NCBI GenBank assembly: GCA_002293965.1
Contig: DBEG01000030.1
Span: 1-31,914, forward strand
Reading direction: 5' to 3'
Length of the DNA: 31,914 nt
DNA from: Actinobacteria bacterium UBA912
Lineage (GTDB): Bacteria > Actinomycetota > Coriobacteriia > Anaerosomatales > UBA912
Part shown: piece by piece, positions 8,578-17,833 of the stretch
Numbering within the stretch: position 1 is the stretch's first letter
Layout of the letters: each line of letters starts with the position of its first letter
Program-made: the position numbers and the translations under genes
The notes under the pieces: model-generated
Told to the model about the DNA's origin: nothing
Seen by the model: only the letters and a program-made list of their open reading frames with translations
The model's database searches: none

Positions 8578-8740
8578 AGAGTTCTCACAGCAGTCGTCAC
8601 AGATACCTCATGCGTCCCCAACGAGCAGCTCCGTCCTGTCCTGGTTGGCAAGCGGAATTACGCTACCTAAATGCAACTTAATCGATTGTACCCGCATTGT
8701 CGCCAAGCTACCAGCCCCAAAGAGTGCGATGGACCACCTT
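8578..8740 (-). promoter_or_regulatory. Upstream region of the cytochrome cassette with a possible -10 element
   Basis: This 163-base gap separates the hydrolase gene from the cytochrome and is the only sizeable gap in this part of the run. A TACAAT hexamer on the minus strand (plus-strand 8685-8690) next to an AATCGATT palindrome (8680-8687) could be a -10 element. No convincing -35 was found at the right spacing. The gap makes separate transcription of the cassette plausible. No clear terminator after the hydrolase gene was seen. Confidence 0.35.
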
Positions 8741-9361
8741 CTAGCCCCTGGGGAAGAAGGGATTGATCCGCCGTTCCCGCTCGATGGTGGTATCCGGACC
8801 GTGCCCGGGATGCACGAGTGTCTTGTCGGGAAGCGGGGTGATGCGCTCTGCTATCGATCGCCCCAGTGCCCGGCCGTCACCTCGCGGGAAATCGGTACGC
8901 CCTACACTGCCTGCGAAAAGGGTATCACCCGAGAACAAGTGTCCGTCGGCGAGAAGGCAGATGCTCCCCGGAGTATGTCCCGGCGTGTGCAGGACCTCGA
9001 GACGAAGCGAACCCGCCTCAATGAAGTCGCCGTCGCGCAGCTCTCGGCTGGCAGGAGGGGCCGCAGCATCGAATCCGAAGGGCAGGCCCCCGGTGCCAGC
9101 AGCAGTGGTGATCCAGGGTGCGTCTGCGACATGGACCTGTAACCCGGCGCCGGTGGCCGACATGATCTCTCCGGCAGCTGCCAGGTGATCGAAGTGCCCG
9201 TGCGTCAAGACGACCGCAGCCGTGTCGCGGCCCTTAAGGGCATCTACGATCCGATCGGCCTCATCGGCAGGGTCGATGATGACGACAGGTCCGCCCTGTC
9301 CGTCCGAAACGAGCCAGCAGTTGGTGTCCAGCGGGCCTAGTGCGAGTCTCTCGATCTTCAT
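8741..9361 (-). CDS. Metallo-beta-lactamase-fold hydrolase (glyoxalase II-like)
   Basis: This 206-residue protein has the full set of metal ligands of the family: THGHFDH (H54, H56, D58, H59), the HTPGHT histidine (H129), SGDTLF (D146) and HPGHG (H187). It therefore probably binds two zinc or iron ions and hydrolyses a thioester or similar substrate. The closest type is the small YcbL/glyoxalase II-like proteins that lack the long C-terminal helical domain of true glyoxalase II. The exact substrate is not predictable. The ATG is preceded by a good AGAGGT site inside the tail of rel, and only 3 bases separate the genes. A hydrolase of this type is a frequent neighbour of relA and hisS in Gram-positive genomes. 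Confidence 0.9.
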   Translation of the reverse strand: MKIERLALGPLDTNCWLVSDGQGGPVVIIDPADEADRIVDALKGRDTAAVVLTHGHFDHLAAAGEIMSATGAGLQVHVADAPWITTAAGTGGLPFGFDAAAPPASRELRDGDFIEAGSLRLEVLHTPGHTPGSICLLADGHLFSGDTLFAGSVGRTDFPRGDGRALGRSIAERITPLPDKTLVHPGHGPDTTIERERRINPFFPRG

Positions 9362-9364
9362 GCT

Positions 9365-11575
9365 CTACCTCTTCTTCTTGACTTCGGCACCCGGAGCGCG
9401 GCGCTCGGCGTCGAACACGCCATCCAGCGCACGCACCTCTCGCAGAAGTGCCCCAAGCTGATCCATGTTGCCTAACTCGAACAGGAACCGCATCGTCGAG
9501 ATGCCCTCCTTCGTGGTCGAGTAGTTCGCCGAAAGGATGCTCGCGCCCGCCTGGGCCAGCGTTTCGGTGACCTCGGGCAGCAGGCGTAGGCGCTCAAGGG
9601 CCTCGACTACGATCTCGACTTGGAACGTCGCCTCGTGTTCGCTGTCCCACTCCACCTCGATCAGACGTTCCGGCTGCCCGAGCAGCTCTGCCGCATTCGG
9701 GCAGTCCGCGCGGTGTACGGAGACTCCCCTTCCTCGCGTGACGAAGCCGAGGATCTTGTCGCCCGGGACCGGGGTGCAGCATCGGGAGAGCCTGACGAGC
9801 ACGCCCTCAACGCCTTTGACGCGCACGCCGACGCCGCCTTTGCGCTGGCGGTGCGCCTTGGGTGGGCGCATCGGCTCGGCGAGAGTGAACTCACGCGGAA
9901 GGGTCTCCTCGGCGGGTTTGGCATCGTCTACCGACATCAGCTTGAGGATCTTGCCCGCCACCTGCTTGGGCGAGGCCTTGCCGGCGCCGATCTGCGCGAG
10001 CAGGTCGTCTGCGGATCCGAGCTTGACCTCGGCGGCCACCTGCTCCAAAGCGCGATTCGTCTGCGCCGAAGACAGCCCCATGCCGTGGCGCCTCATCACT
10101 TTGGCGAGCTCGTCCTTGCCTTTCGCGAGGTCGTCGACGCGGCTGGCCTTCGAGAAGTACCCGCGGATCTTGGTGCGCGCGCTGCTCGTCTTGATGATGT
10201 TGAGCCAGTCGCGGCTGGGCCACGAGTTCTTGTTGGTGAGGATCTCGACGCGGTCGCCCATGTGCAGCTCGTGAGCGAGTGGGACTATCGAGCCGTTGAC
10301 CTTCGCGCCGACGCAGTGATGTCCGACCTCGGTGTGGATGGCGTACGCGAAATCAAGCGGCGTGGCCCCCTTGCGAAGCGATCTGACGTCGCCCTTCGGC
10401 GTGAAGACGAAGACCTCGTCCTCAAAGAGGTCGATCTTGAGCGCCTCCATGAATTCGCGGGGATCCTTGAGCTCGGTCTGCCATTCGAGCATCTGCCGAA
10501 GCCACGATAGCCTCTCCTCGAAGCTTGCGTCTCCTCGGCCACCTTCCTTGTACCGCCAGTGGGCAGCGATGCCGAACTCAGCGGTGCGATGCATGTCCTC
10601 GGTGCGGATCTGGATCTCCAAGGGACGACCCGCAGGTCCGATGACCGTGGTGTGCAACGACTGGTACATGTTGAACTTGGGCATCGCGACGTAATCCTTG
10701 AAGCGGCCGGGTACCGGCTTCCATATCGAGTGGACCGTGCCCAGCGCGCCATAGACGTCCTTGACCGAGCTTACGATGATGCGGAGCGCGATCAGGTCGT
10801 AGATCTCGTTGAAGTCCTTGCCCTTCTGCGACATCTTCTGGTGGATGCTGTAGAGGTGCTTGGGGCGGCCGGAGATCTCGGCCGAGACCCCGACCTCTTG
10901 CAGTTCGCGATGGAGCGTGTCGATGACATCAGCGAGGTAGACTTCGCGCGCGGCCCTGCGCTCGGCGACCATCTTCTGGACCTGGTGATACTTCTTGGGT
11001 TCGAGATAGTAGAAGGCCAGGTCCTCGAGTTCCCACTTGATGCTCGAGATGCCCAGGCGATGCGCGAGCGGCGCGTATATCTCGAGCGTCTCGATGGATT
11101 TGTCGCGTTGCCTGTCTGGAGGCAGCACAGCGAGGGTGCGCATGTTGTGAAGGCGGTCGGCGAGCTTGATGATGATGACGCGGATGTCCTTGGCCATCGC
11201 AATGAGCATCTTACGCAAGTTGTTGCTTTGCGCTTCCGAGAGGGACTCGAACTCGATGCGACCGAGCTTGGTGACGCCGTCCACGAGGTCTGCGACCTCA
11301 TCGCCGAAGCGCTCGCGTACCGTCCCCAGTTCGACCGAGCTGTCCTCGACGACGTCGTGGAGGATCGCAGCTTTCAGGGTAGCGGTGTCCATGTGGAGCT
11401 CGGCGAGGATGAGGCACGTCTCGACGGGATGCGCCAAGAATGGCTCACCCGATTTGCGCGATTGACCCTCATGCGCCTCGCGAGCGAACTCGTAGGCATC
11501 CTCGAGATCCGTGACGTCGACGTCCGGAAGATACTGACCCAGATGGCGTTCGATGTCTTCTAAGGTCGCTGACAT
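9365..11575 (-). CDS. rel: Bifunctional (p)ppGpp synthetase/hydrolase, Rel/SpoT family
   Basis: This full-length 736-residue enzyme makes and degrades the stringent-response alarmone (p)ppGpp. The N-terminal HD hydrolase domain has its histidine in FLAHPVET, HDVVED at 73-78 and LADRLHNMRT at 138-147. The synthetase domain follows, with SGRPKHLYSIHQKM and RFKDYVAMPK near 291-300. The RxKD form of that loop is known from bifunctional enzymes, whereas monofunctional E. coli RelA has ExDD. A TGS domain lies at about 385-450, a zinc-finger-like region with SRCCTPVPGD follows, and a C-terminal ACT domain ends the protein. The ATG lies inside the end of the recJ fusion gene (16-base overlap) with a strong AGGAGA site, so translation is probably coupled to it. 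Confidence 0.96.
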   Translation of the reverse strand: MSATLEDIERHLGQYLPDVDVTDLEDAYEFAREAHEGQSRKSGEPFLAHPVETCLILAELHMDTATLKAAILHDVVEDSSVELGTVRERFGDEVADLVDGVTKLGRIEFESLSEAQSNNLRKMLIAMAKDIRVIIIKLADRLHNMRTLAVLPPDRQRDKSIETLEIYAPLAHRLGISSIKWELEDLAFYYLEPKKYHQVQKMVAERRAAREVYLADVIDTLHRELQEVGVSAEISGRPKHLYSIHQKMSQKGKDFNEIYDLIALRIIVSSVKDVYGALGTVHSIWKPVPGRFKDYVAMPKFNMYQSLHTTVIGPAGRPLEIQIRTEDMHRTAEFGIAAHWRYKEGGRGDASFEERLSWLRQMLEWQTELKDPREFMEALKIDLFEDEVFVFTPKGDVRSLRKGATPLDFAYAIHTEVGHHCVGAKVNGSIVPLAHELHMGDRVEILTNKNSWPSRDWLNIIKTSSARTKIRGYFSKASRVDDLAKGKDELAKVMRRHGMGLSSAQTNRALEQVAAEVKLGSADDLLAQIGAGKASPKQVAGKILKLMSVDDAKPAEETLPREFTLAEPMRPPKAHRQRKGGVGVRVKGVEGVLVRLSRCCTPVPGDKILGFVTRGRGVSVHRADCPNAAELLGQPERLIEVEWDSEHEATFQVEIVVEALERLRLLPEVTETLAQAGASILSANYSTTKEGISTMRFLFELGNMDQLGALLREVRALDGVFDAERRAPGAEVKKKR

Positions 11576-14500
11576 GTCTCCTGGCCCGTCGATGGCGTCG
11601 TTGATGGAAGGATAGGTCGATTGAAGCGCGCAAGCAAATCCTCGGCGGTTGCGCCAAGCGCCCAGGTGCGGAATTCGCGGAACTCGGCGATCTCTTCGAG
11701 CCCTTCGGAGTAGCGTACGGACTCGGCGAGATCCATCTTGCCAGGCGGTGGCAGGACAACGGTGAGGCGCCGGTAAGGGCCGTGGCCTTCCGAGCGCAAC
11801 AGCCCGAGTTCGCGAAAGACCGACAGGCCCACAGAGACCGCCTTGTCGGTGAAGTCGCGACCGGCTTTGCGCGAGATGCTCTCGGCGAGCTCGGCGTTGG
11901 TGACCTCGAAGCCCTCGCCGTTCGAGCCTTGGATATCCCTCAGGGCGAGGTAGAGGGCTGCCATGTCCTCGCGGGCCGGGGCCTGGGTCGAGAGCACGAG
12001 GTCGTTGATGCGACCGTCCCCCGCCCCGAACAGCAGGTGAACCGCCGAAGGGGCGCCATCGCGGCCGGCTCTGCCCGACATCTGGTTGAACTCGATCTCG
12101 TTGAATGGCAGGTGGTAGAGCACGACGTTGCGGATATCCGGGATGTTGACGCCTTCGCCGAAAGCGCTCGTGGCAACGACGATGGATAGGTCGCCGTTCC
12201 TGAAGGCCTGTTCGACCGCGTGCCGGGCCTGCCTGCCGAGGCCACCGTTGTAGAAGACGACCCGCGACGCCAGCGCCGGTATGCGCTTGCGTAGCATGCG
12301 GGCAATGCGCACAGTCTGGTCGCGTGAGTTCGAGTACACGATAGTCTTGCCGCCGGAGAGCGCGATAGCAAGTAGGCTGCCTTCCTTGTCCTTGACGCCG
12401 CGCCTGTCCTCAAGCCCGAGGTTGTCGCGCACAGCTGGATCCTCGAGCACGACATCGATGCCGAGAGACTCGCTGATGATCGCCGCGATCTCGGCCGAGG
12501 CCGTGGCCGTGCAGGCGAAGACCCCGACGCCGTCGCCGAGTGAGGCTATCGCCTCGCCGAGCCTGGCGTATGCGGGGCGATGCCCAGCCTTCGCGCGACC
12601 CACGTGGTGCGCTTCGTCCACAACGACGAACCCTATCCGCTCGGTAGCTGCGAATCTGGCCGAGTTGTGCTCGAAGAACTCCGGTGTGGTCAGCACCACG
12701 GATACCTCGCCATCGGCGAGTCCCGCGAAGATCTCGTCCCGCTGCGCCGAGGAGGACTCTCCTGTGAGAACCTTAACCGTCAAGCCGAACTCGAGGAAGA
12801 TCTCGGCGAGGTGGAAGTGCTGGTCGGCAACGAGTGCACGCAAGGGGAACACGAATACCGACGCCTTCGACTCCTTCAGAGCGAGCCTGGCGGCGTGGGC
12901 GTGGAAGATCAACGACTTGCCTCGGCCGGTGGCCATCACCGTGAGGCAGCGCTGTCCTGCTGCAAGCACCTCGAGCGACTCGCGCTGCGCATCCAGAAGC
13001 GACCTATCGCCGATGAGCTGCGTGATGATCGTGCGCTCAAGGGCCTCGGGCGACAGTTGCGCAAGCTCCTCGCGGATCTCAGCCCTGGAAGTCTCGCTCA
13101 CCGGGTCGATCACATCGCCTCGCCTGCTGATGCGCACATTGACGCCCCAGGAGCGTGCGTCGACGCCGCCGGTCACATCTGTGACCTCGACGTCGTAGGC
13201 GACACCGGCATCGAGGGCCGGTGCGAGTGCCTGGGCCAGACGGCGGTTGAGGAAGCCCACCTGTGCGCCGCGGTGTTCGAAAAGCGCGATCGCATTGGCG
13301 TCATAGGGGTTCTCTGGCTGCCGTCGCATCGCTAGCGGGTCGCCTGACTTCAGCCGAGAGATGACATCCTGCCTGTCCTCGAAGGTAACCCCCGCTAGCT
13401 TGGTGTGGAACGACTCGGCATCGGTGATGCCAGAGTACTCCTCACGGGCGATGATCGCGTCGGCACGCTCGAAGAGCTCCTCGACGAGCTCAGCGGCGGG
13501 GGCGTCTTCCTCGACTTCGAGGGTCGCGAAATCACGGACCATCAACTGCGCCCGCCGGTTGCCGCGCCACGTGTCGACACTCAGTTCAAAGGCGAGATCG
13601 ACCGGCGTCTCCATGTCGGCGGCCTGCTCGATGTCTCGGCAGCGGAAAGCTATGGCGCCGACACCGTTCGTGCCGTCGAATGCGGTGAAGCGAAGGTGGT
13701 TGGAGTCCTTGCCGACCCTCTGGCGCGAGGTCATGAAAACGCTGCTCGCCTCAAACAGAGGCGCGGGATTCCCGTGCCCGAACGGCTCCATCAGCGCAAG
13801 CTCCGTCCCCAACTCGACTGAGACATCATCGAGCGAGACCGAGACGTCACAGAGGCGCTCGGTGACGAATTCCTCGGCAGGCAGTGTTGCGAGATGCGCG
13901 CGCAGCGATTCGCGGAAGGCCTCGATCTTTTCGGCCTCCAGGGTCACCCCGACCGCCGCAGCGTGCCCGCCGAAGCGCACCAGGTGTGAGGAGCACGCCT
14001 CGACCGCAGCGTAGAGGTCGACGCTGCCAGCCGAGCGACCCGAGCCCAGGGCGAGCCCGTCGCGGATGACGAATAGGATGCACGGCAACCCGAACCTGGT
14101 GGCCAGCCTGGACGCCACGATGCCCTTCACGCCCTCGTGCCAGCCCTCGCGGGCAAGCACCAAGACACGATTGCCGCTGCGGATGCTCTGCTCGGCGAGT
14201 TGGAGGGCCTCCTCGCTCATCTTCTGCTCGACGGCCTGGCGATTGCGATTCTGCTCATCGAGCGCGGATGCCAGCTTCTCGGCGGTCTGGGGATCATCGG
14301 CCATCATCAGGTCGAGCGCGACGTCGGGGTTTCCCATGCGGCCTGCGGCGTTGAGCCGCGGCGCCAGGCCGAAAGCGACATCCTGGGCCCGCATTCCACT
14401 TACCGAGACACCCGCGACCTCGGCAAGCGCCGCGATGCCCGCGCGTGGAGCCGCTGCGATGCGAGCCAGCCCATCCGCGACCAGTGCGCGATTCTCGCCA

Positions 14501-15246
14501 ATGAGCGGGACGATGTCTGCGATCGTGCCCAGCGCCGCAAGGTCGGTGAGCGAACGCCAGACATCGGGCATGCCGACCGCGTCACCCACGGCCTGCACGA
14601 ACTTGAGCGCGACACCCGCACCCGCAAGCGAGAAAGAAGGGCAGCCCGGGTCGAGTTTGGGGTTCACAACGGGTATCCCGACCGGCAGGCCCTCGCCAGG
14701 TTCATGATGATCGGTGACCACCACGTCCACCCCGGCTTCCAGTAACTGGGCTACCTCCGCTCTTGAGGAGACGCCGCAGTCGACGGTGACAAGGAGGCTC
14801 GGGCCAAGCGCAAGCGCGCGATCCATAGCCGCAGCCGAGAGCCCATAGCCTTCGGCGAACCTGTCGGGGATGATGGCTTCGACTTGCGCACCCATCGCCG
14901 CAAGCCCTCGTGCCATCAGAGCCGCCGAGGAGATGCCATCCAAGTCGAAGTCCCCGAAGACCACGATGCGCTCACTGGCCCTAATCGCCGCAGCGACCTT
15001 CTCGGCGCCTTCGCGCATGTGCGGGATGACGCACGGGTCGAGCCAGTCACGATCGAGCGATGGTTCGATGAACGCGCGGGCCGCAGTCGCATCGGTGATA
15101 CCGCGTCCAACCATGATGCGGCAGAACACCAGCGAGAAACCGGTCTCGCGCGCCAGCGCCTCGGCGAGACCGGGCTCCACGCTCCGGACGCTCCATCTGC
15201 CATGACCGCAGCAATGGCCTCGGTGTTCGGTTGTGGCTTCGGTCAT
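11560..15246 (-). CDS. recJ: RecJ single-strand exonuclease fused to a HIRAN domain and a RecQ-like helicase
   Basis: One continuous 1228-codon frame carries a complete RecJ followed by extra domains. RecJ part: the DHH motif GDFDLDG at 98-104, TVDCG at 154-158, TDHHEP at 179-184, RLNAAGRMG near 297-305, the DHHA1 motif RFGGHAAAVG at 424-433 and an OB-like region to about 580. HIRAN part: about 610-705, with the characteristic RQPENPYDANAIALF and VGFLNRRLA. Helicase part: Walker A ATGRGKS at 772-778, DEAH at 877-880, motif III CTATAS, motif V region ATSAFGEGVNIPD and motif VI QMSGRAGRDG at 1055-1064. A winged-helix-like tail lies at about 1115-1162. The four-cysteine RecQ zinc module and an HRDC domain are absent. 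Ordinary RecJ is about 550-800 residues. ATG at 15246 is preferred over in-frame TTG 15261 and GTG 15255. Predicted role: unwinding and 5'-3' resection in DNA repair. Confidence 0.9.
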   Translation of the reverse strand: MTEATTEHRGHCCGHGRWSVRSVEPGLAEALARETGFSLVFCRIMVGRGITDATAARAFIEPSLDRDWLDPCVIPHMREGAEKVAAAIRASERIVVFGDFDLDGISSAALMARGLAAMGAQVEAIIPDRFAEGYGLSAAAMDRALALGPSLLVTVDCGVSSRAEVAQLLEAGVDVVVTDHHEPGEGLPVGIPVVNPKLDPGCPSFSLAGAGVALKFVQAVGDAVGMPDVWRSLTDLAALGTIADIVPLIGENRALVADGLARIAAAPRAGIAALAEVAGVSVSGMRAQDVAFGLAPRLNAAGRMGNPDVALDLMMADDPQTAEKLASALDEQNRNRQAVEQKMSEEALQLAEQSIRSGNRVLVLAREGWHEGVKGIVASRLATRFGLPCILFVIRDGLALGSGRSAGSVDLYAAVEACSSHLVRFGGHAAAVGVTLEAEKIEAFRESLRAHLATLPAEEFVTERLCDVSVSLDDVSVELGTELALMEPFGHGNPAPLFEASSVFMTSRQRVGKDSNHLRFTAFDGTNGVGAIAFRCRDIEQAADMETPVDLAFELSVDTWRGNRRAQLMVRDFATLEVEEDAPAAELVEELFERADAIIAREEYSGITDAESFHTKLAGVTFEDRQDVISRLKSGDPLAMRRQPENPYDANAIALFEHRGAQVGFLNRRLAQALAPALDAGVAYDVEVTDVTGGVDARSWGVNVRISRRGDVIDPVSETSRAEIREELAQLSPEALERTIITQLIGDRSLLDAQRESLEVLAAGQRCLTVMATGRGKSLIFHAHAARLALKESKASVFVFPLRALVADQHFHLAEIFLEFGLTVKVLTGESSSAQRDEIFAGLADGEVSVVLTTPEFFEHNSARFAATERIGFVVVDEAHHVGRAKAGHRPAYARLGEAIASLGDGVGVFACTATASAEIAAIISESLGIDVVLEDPAVRDNLGLEDRRGVKDKEGSLLAIALSGGKTIVYSNSRDQTVRIARMLRKRIPALASRVVFYNGGLGRQARHAVEQAFRNGDLSIVVATSAFGEGVNIPDIRNVVLYHLPFNEIEFNQMSGRAGRDGAPSAVHLLFGAGDGRINDLVLSTQAPAREDMAALYLALRDIQGSNGEGFEVTNAELAESISRKAGRDFTDKAVSVGLSVFRELGLLRSEGHGPYRRLTVVLPPPGKMDLAESVRYSEGLEEIAEFREFRTWALGATAEDLLARFNRPILPSTTPSTGQETCQRP

Positions 15247-15312
15247 AGGTCCCACCCGCAAAGGCCGGGTTCCAGACCAGGCACTTCGAAATCGTTTTGG
15301 ATATGCAGAAGG

Positions 15313-16209
15313 CTAGGCAGCCCCCGCCTGTCTCTTGGCCAACGCCTGGAACTTGGGTTCGCGTTCCTTCCAGAGAACATAGATGGGACTCGCGACACCT
15401 ATCGACGAGTAGGTGCTGACGAGCAGACCTACTGTGATTGCGAACGCGAAGTCCATCAAGGTCTCGCCACCGAAGAGCAGCAGGGCGATGATTGGGATCA
15501 ACGAGGTCAGCGAGGTGTTTATGGTCCTTACGATAACTTGGTTGATGGAGCGGTTCGCCATCGCCGTGAACGTGGTGTTAACCAGCGCAGCCGAGTTCTC
15601 CTTCATGCGGTGGAATACCACGACCGTATCGTAGAGGGAGTATCCCGTAATCGTCAGCAGCGCTGCAATCGTATTGGGAGTAATCTCCCTGCCTGCAAGT
15701 GCATAGATGCCAACTACAATCACAACGTCATGCAGGAGTGCAATGACGGCGCAAACCGACATCTTGTACTCGAACCGCACCGACATGTAGAGCAACAGCG
15801 CAACGATCGAAAGCACGAGCGCCATTAGGGCCGCATTCGTGATGCTCTCACCCCAGCCCGGACCAATCGTGGTGACGTTGCCTGCAGCTTGCTCGATTCC
15901 CAGGGCCTGGGCAGCCTCTCCGAAGATTCGGTTAGCCTCATCGGGATCACTCTCGCCCGACCTGACGATGAACCCGCCCTCCTGGACGGACTGGACCACA
16001 GGGTCGACAAGTCCAGCTTCTGCGAAAGCGTCTCTGACCTCGGCGTAGCTCAGGTCGGCTTCAGCCCCGATGTTGATGACCGTCCCGCCTCTGAACTCCA
16101 CGCCGAATGTTAGTCCCCTCACAACGATTGCTCCAATGGACACGGAGAGCAAAATCGCCGAGATGACCGCAAAGACCTTCATGTGACCCAAAAAGTCGAT
16201 TTTAGGCAT
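15313..16209 (-). CDS. secF: Protein translocase subunit SecF
   Basis: This 298-residue SecF has six predicted membrane segments. The family region GVEFRGGT is near residue 36, and the RND-type membrane core contains SLYDTVVVFHRMKEN; D194 matches the conserved aspartate of that motif. With SecD it uses the proton or sodium gradient to pull proteins across the membrane after SecYEG and SecA. The start overlaps the secD stop by 8 bases. A 66-base gap with no obvious terminator separates it from recJ, so the run may continue. The window's secreted cytochrome and lipoproteins are Sec clients in principle. Confidence 0.96.
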   Translation of the reverse strand: MPKIDFLGHMKVFAVISAILLSVSIGAIVVRGLTFGVEFRGGTVINIGAEADLSYAEVRDAFAEAGLVDPVVQSVQEGGFIVRSGESDPDEANRIFGEAAQALGIEQAAGNVTTIGPGWGESITNAALMALVLSIVALLLYMSVRFEYKMSVCAVIALLHDVVIVVGIYALAGREITPNTIAALLTITGYSLYDTVVVFHRMKENSAALVNTTFTAMANRSINQVIVRTINTSLTSLIPIIALLLFGGETLMDFAFAITVGLLVSTYSSIGVASPIYVLWKEREPKFQALAKRQAGAA

Positions 16210-17476
16210 TGGTGCTTCCTTTCGGCAGGGCGAACCAGCCGGGCGCCTCTGCCATCACGTTCTCGGCGAGAATGATCATCAACGGGCGCTTGAGCAGGAA
16301 CATGCCGATCAAGTCGCAGATAATCCCAATCATGAGCGTCAATGCGAACCCTTTGACCGGGCCGATTGCCACGAAGTAGAGCACCAGAGCGGTCACCAGT
16401 GTGACCAGGTCGGCGTCGAGTGAGGTACCGATCGCATTGCGAGTCGAGGACTTGGCGGCGCTGCGAATCGTCTTACCCTGGGCGACTTCCTCCTTGAAGC
16501 GTTCGTTCATGAGGATCGAGGAGTCCGCCGCCAGACCGATCGTCAGCACGATTCCCGCGATACCCGGCAACGTCAATGCGAACCACCCAAAAGTAGAGAG
16601 CACCGCAAGCGTGCCTAGGAAGATGGAGGCAAAAACCGCCATCGATAGCAGCGATATGACGCCCAGCAGCCGATAGAACACGAGCAGATATACTCCGACG
16701 ACCACCAGTCCCACCATGATCGCGAATACGCCCTTGTCGAGCGAGTCCTGCCCAAGCGTCGGGCCCACGACCCTGGCTTCCGAGAACTCAAGTGTGACCG
16801 GGAGCGCACCGGTTTCGAGTACAGTCATCAGTTGGTTCGCTTCTTCGGGGGTGAAGTTGCCTGAGATCGATGTCTGACCTCCCAGTATCGCTTCGCGCAC
16901 CGTTGGAGCCGACTGGACCACCCCATCCAGAACGATCGCTATCTGCCGACCGATCCTGGCCTGCGTTATCTCGGCCCATCTCTGCGCGCCCTCTTGGTTG
17001 AACGTCACATCCACCGACAGTGCGCCGAACTGGTCTGTGCTGACGCTTGCATCGGTGACCACTTCACCAGTGAGGAGGATCTCGCCGAGGACCGGAGCGC
17101 CGGTCGTAGCGTCAACGCTGATCACATCACGAATCTCGAGCTGCCCGGTGGTGCCTAGTGCATCCAGGGCCTCCTGGGCGTTCCCGATACCAGGCAGCTG
17201 GACCAGAAGTGACGTCGCTCCCTGACGCTGGATAGAAGCCTCAGCTGCGCCCAGACCATCGACCCTGTTACGGACGATGAGTTCGGCACGATCCATCACC
17301 TCTTCGGTGACCGGCTTACCAGGTGTCTCCTCGGCGGTCAGGATGAGTGACAAGCCGCCCTTGATGTCGAGCCCACGGGTGATCTTCTGGTCGATCGGCC
17401 ATAGCAGGTACCAAGAGACTCCGACTAAGACGATCACGATCGCCAGGGCAAGAAGGTTCCACTGCCGCAGATTCAT
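16202..17476 (-). CDS. secD: Protein translocase subunit SecD
   Basis: This 424-residue SecD has an N-terminal membrane anchor (about 7-26), then the start of the periplasmic-type domain (GLDIKGG near 35), the FTPEEANQL region, and five C-terminal membrane segments. It is short compared with the roughly 615 residues of E. coli SecD because the large outer P1 region is reduced, as is common in Gram-positives. The conserved membrane aspartate is D318, but the usual DANVL-type motif reads ADSSILMNERFKEE here, a mild variant. It works with SecF and YajC in the Sec translocase. A GGGAAG site precedes the ATG. It lies 78 bases downstream of yajC. Confidence 0.96.
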   Translation of the reverse strand: MNLRQWNLLALAIVIVLVGVSWYLLWPIDQKITRGLDIKGGLSLILTAEETPGKPVTEEVMDRAELIVRNRVDGLGAAEASIQRQGATSLLVQLPGIGNAQEALDALGTTGQLEIRDVISVDATTGAPVLGEILLTGEVVTDASVSTDQFGALSVDVTFNQEGAQRWAEITQARIGRQIAIVLDGVVQSAPTVREAILGGQTSISGNFTPEEANQLMTVLETGALPVTLEFSEARVVGPTLGQDSLDKGVFAIMVGLVVVGVYLLVFYRLLGVISLLSMAVFASIFLGTLAVLSTFGWFALTLPGIAGIVLTIGLAADSSILMNERFKEEVAQGKTIRSAAKSSTRNAIGTSLDADLVTLVTALVLYFVAIGPVKGFALTLMIGIICDLIGMFLLKRPLMIILAENVMAEAPGWFALPKGSTNA

Positions 17477-17554
17477 TACTTCCCGCTTTCCATGATGAGG
17501 CTCCCGGTCAACTGCGCTAAACAGAGGTGCCGGATTACGATTCGGGTCACTCGA

Positions 17555-17833
17555 CTACTCCCCGTCGATCGCAGGGATGTCGCGGACGATCCTACCGATA
17601 GCAGCCTTCTCGTACTCCATCACCGAGTCGTCGTGGGATTTGAGCAGGACGGTCTCTTCATTGACCTCCGTGACCTGACCATGCATCCCTCCTACCGTGA
17701 CGACTCGATCCCCAACAGTGAGGGAGGCTGCCAGCTCGCGCATCTCTTTGTTCCTAGTCTGCTGAGGCCGGATGATCAGCAGGTAGAACGCCAGGATGAG
17801 GACTGCTATATAGATAATGCTGATGATATCCAC
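17555..17833 (-). CDS. yajC: Preprotein translocase accessory subunit YajC
   Basis: This 92-residue YajC has one N-terminal membrane helix (about 4-21), then the typical basic stretch RPQQTRNKE and a small soluble domain with VGDRVVTVGGMHG. It associates with SecDF in the cytoplasmic membrane. The start is GTG, supported by a strong GGAGG ribosome site 5-6 bases upstream. The gene lies between tgt and secD, the classical tgt-yajC-secD-secF order. Confidence 0.95.
   Translation of the reverse strand: MDIISIIYIAVLILAFYLLIIRPQQTRNKEMRELAASLTVGDRVVTVGGMHGQVTEVNEETVLLKSHDDSVMEYEKAAIGRIVRDIPAIDGE

Noticed and set aside
8578..8740. Terminator after the hydrolase gene
   Set aside because: No stem-loop followed by a T-run could be found on the minus strand in this gap.
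10559..11563. 334-codon open frame on the plus strand opposite rel
   Set aside because: It is the antisense shadow of a fully recognisable Rel protein in GC-rich DNA, with no family resemblance or ribosome site.
14884..15828. 314-codon plus-strand frame across recJ and secF
   Set aside because: It crosses two well supported minus-strand genes and their intergenic gap, and its composition is typical of a shadow frame.
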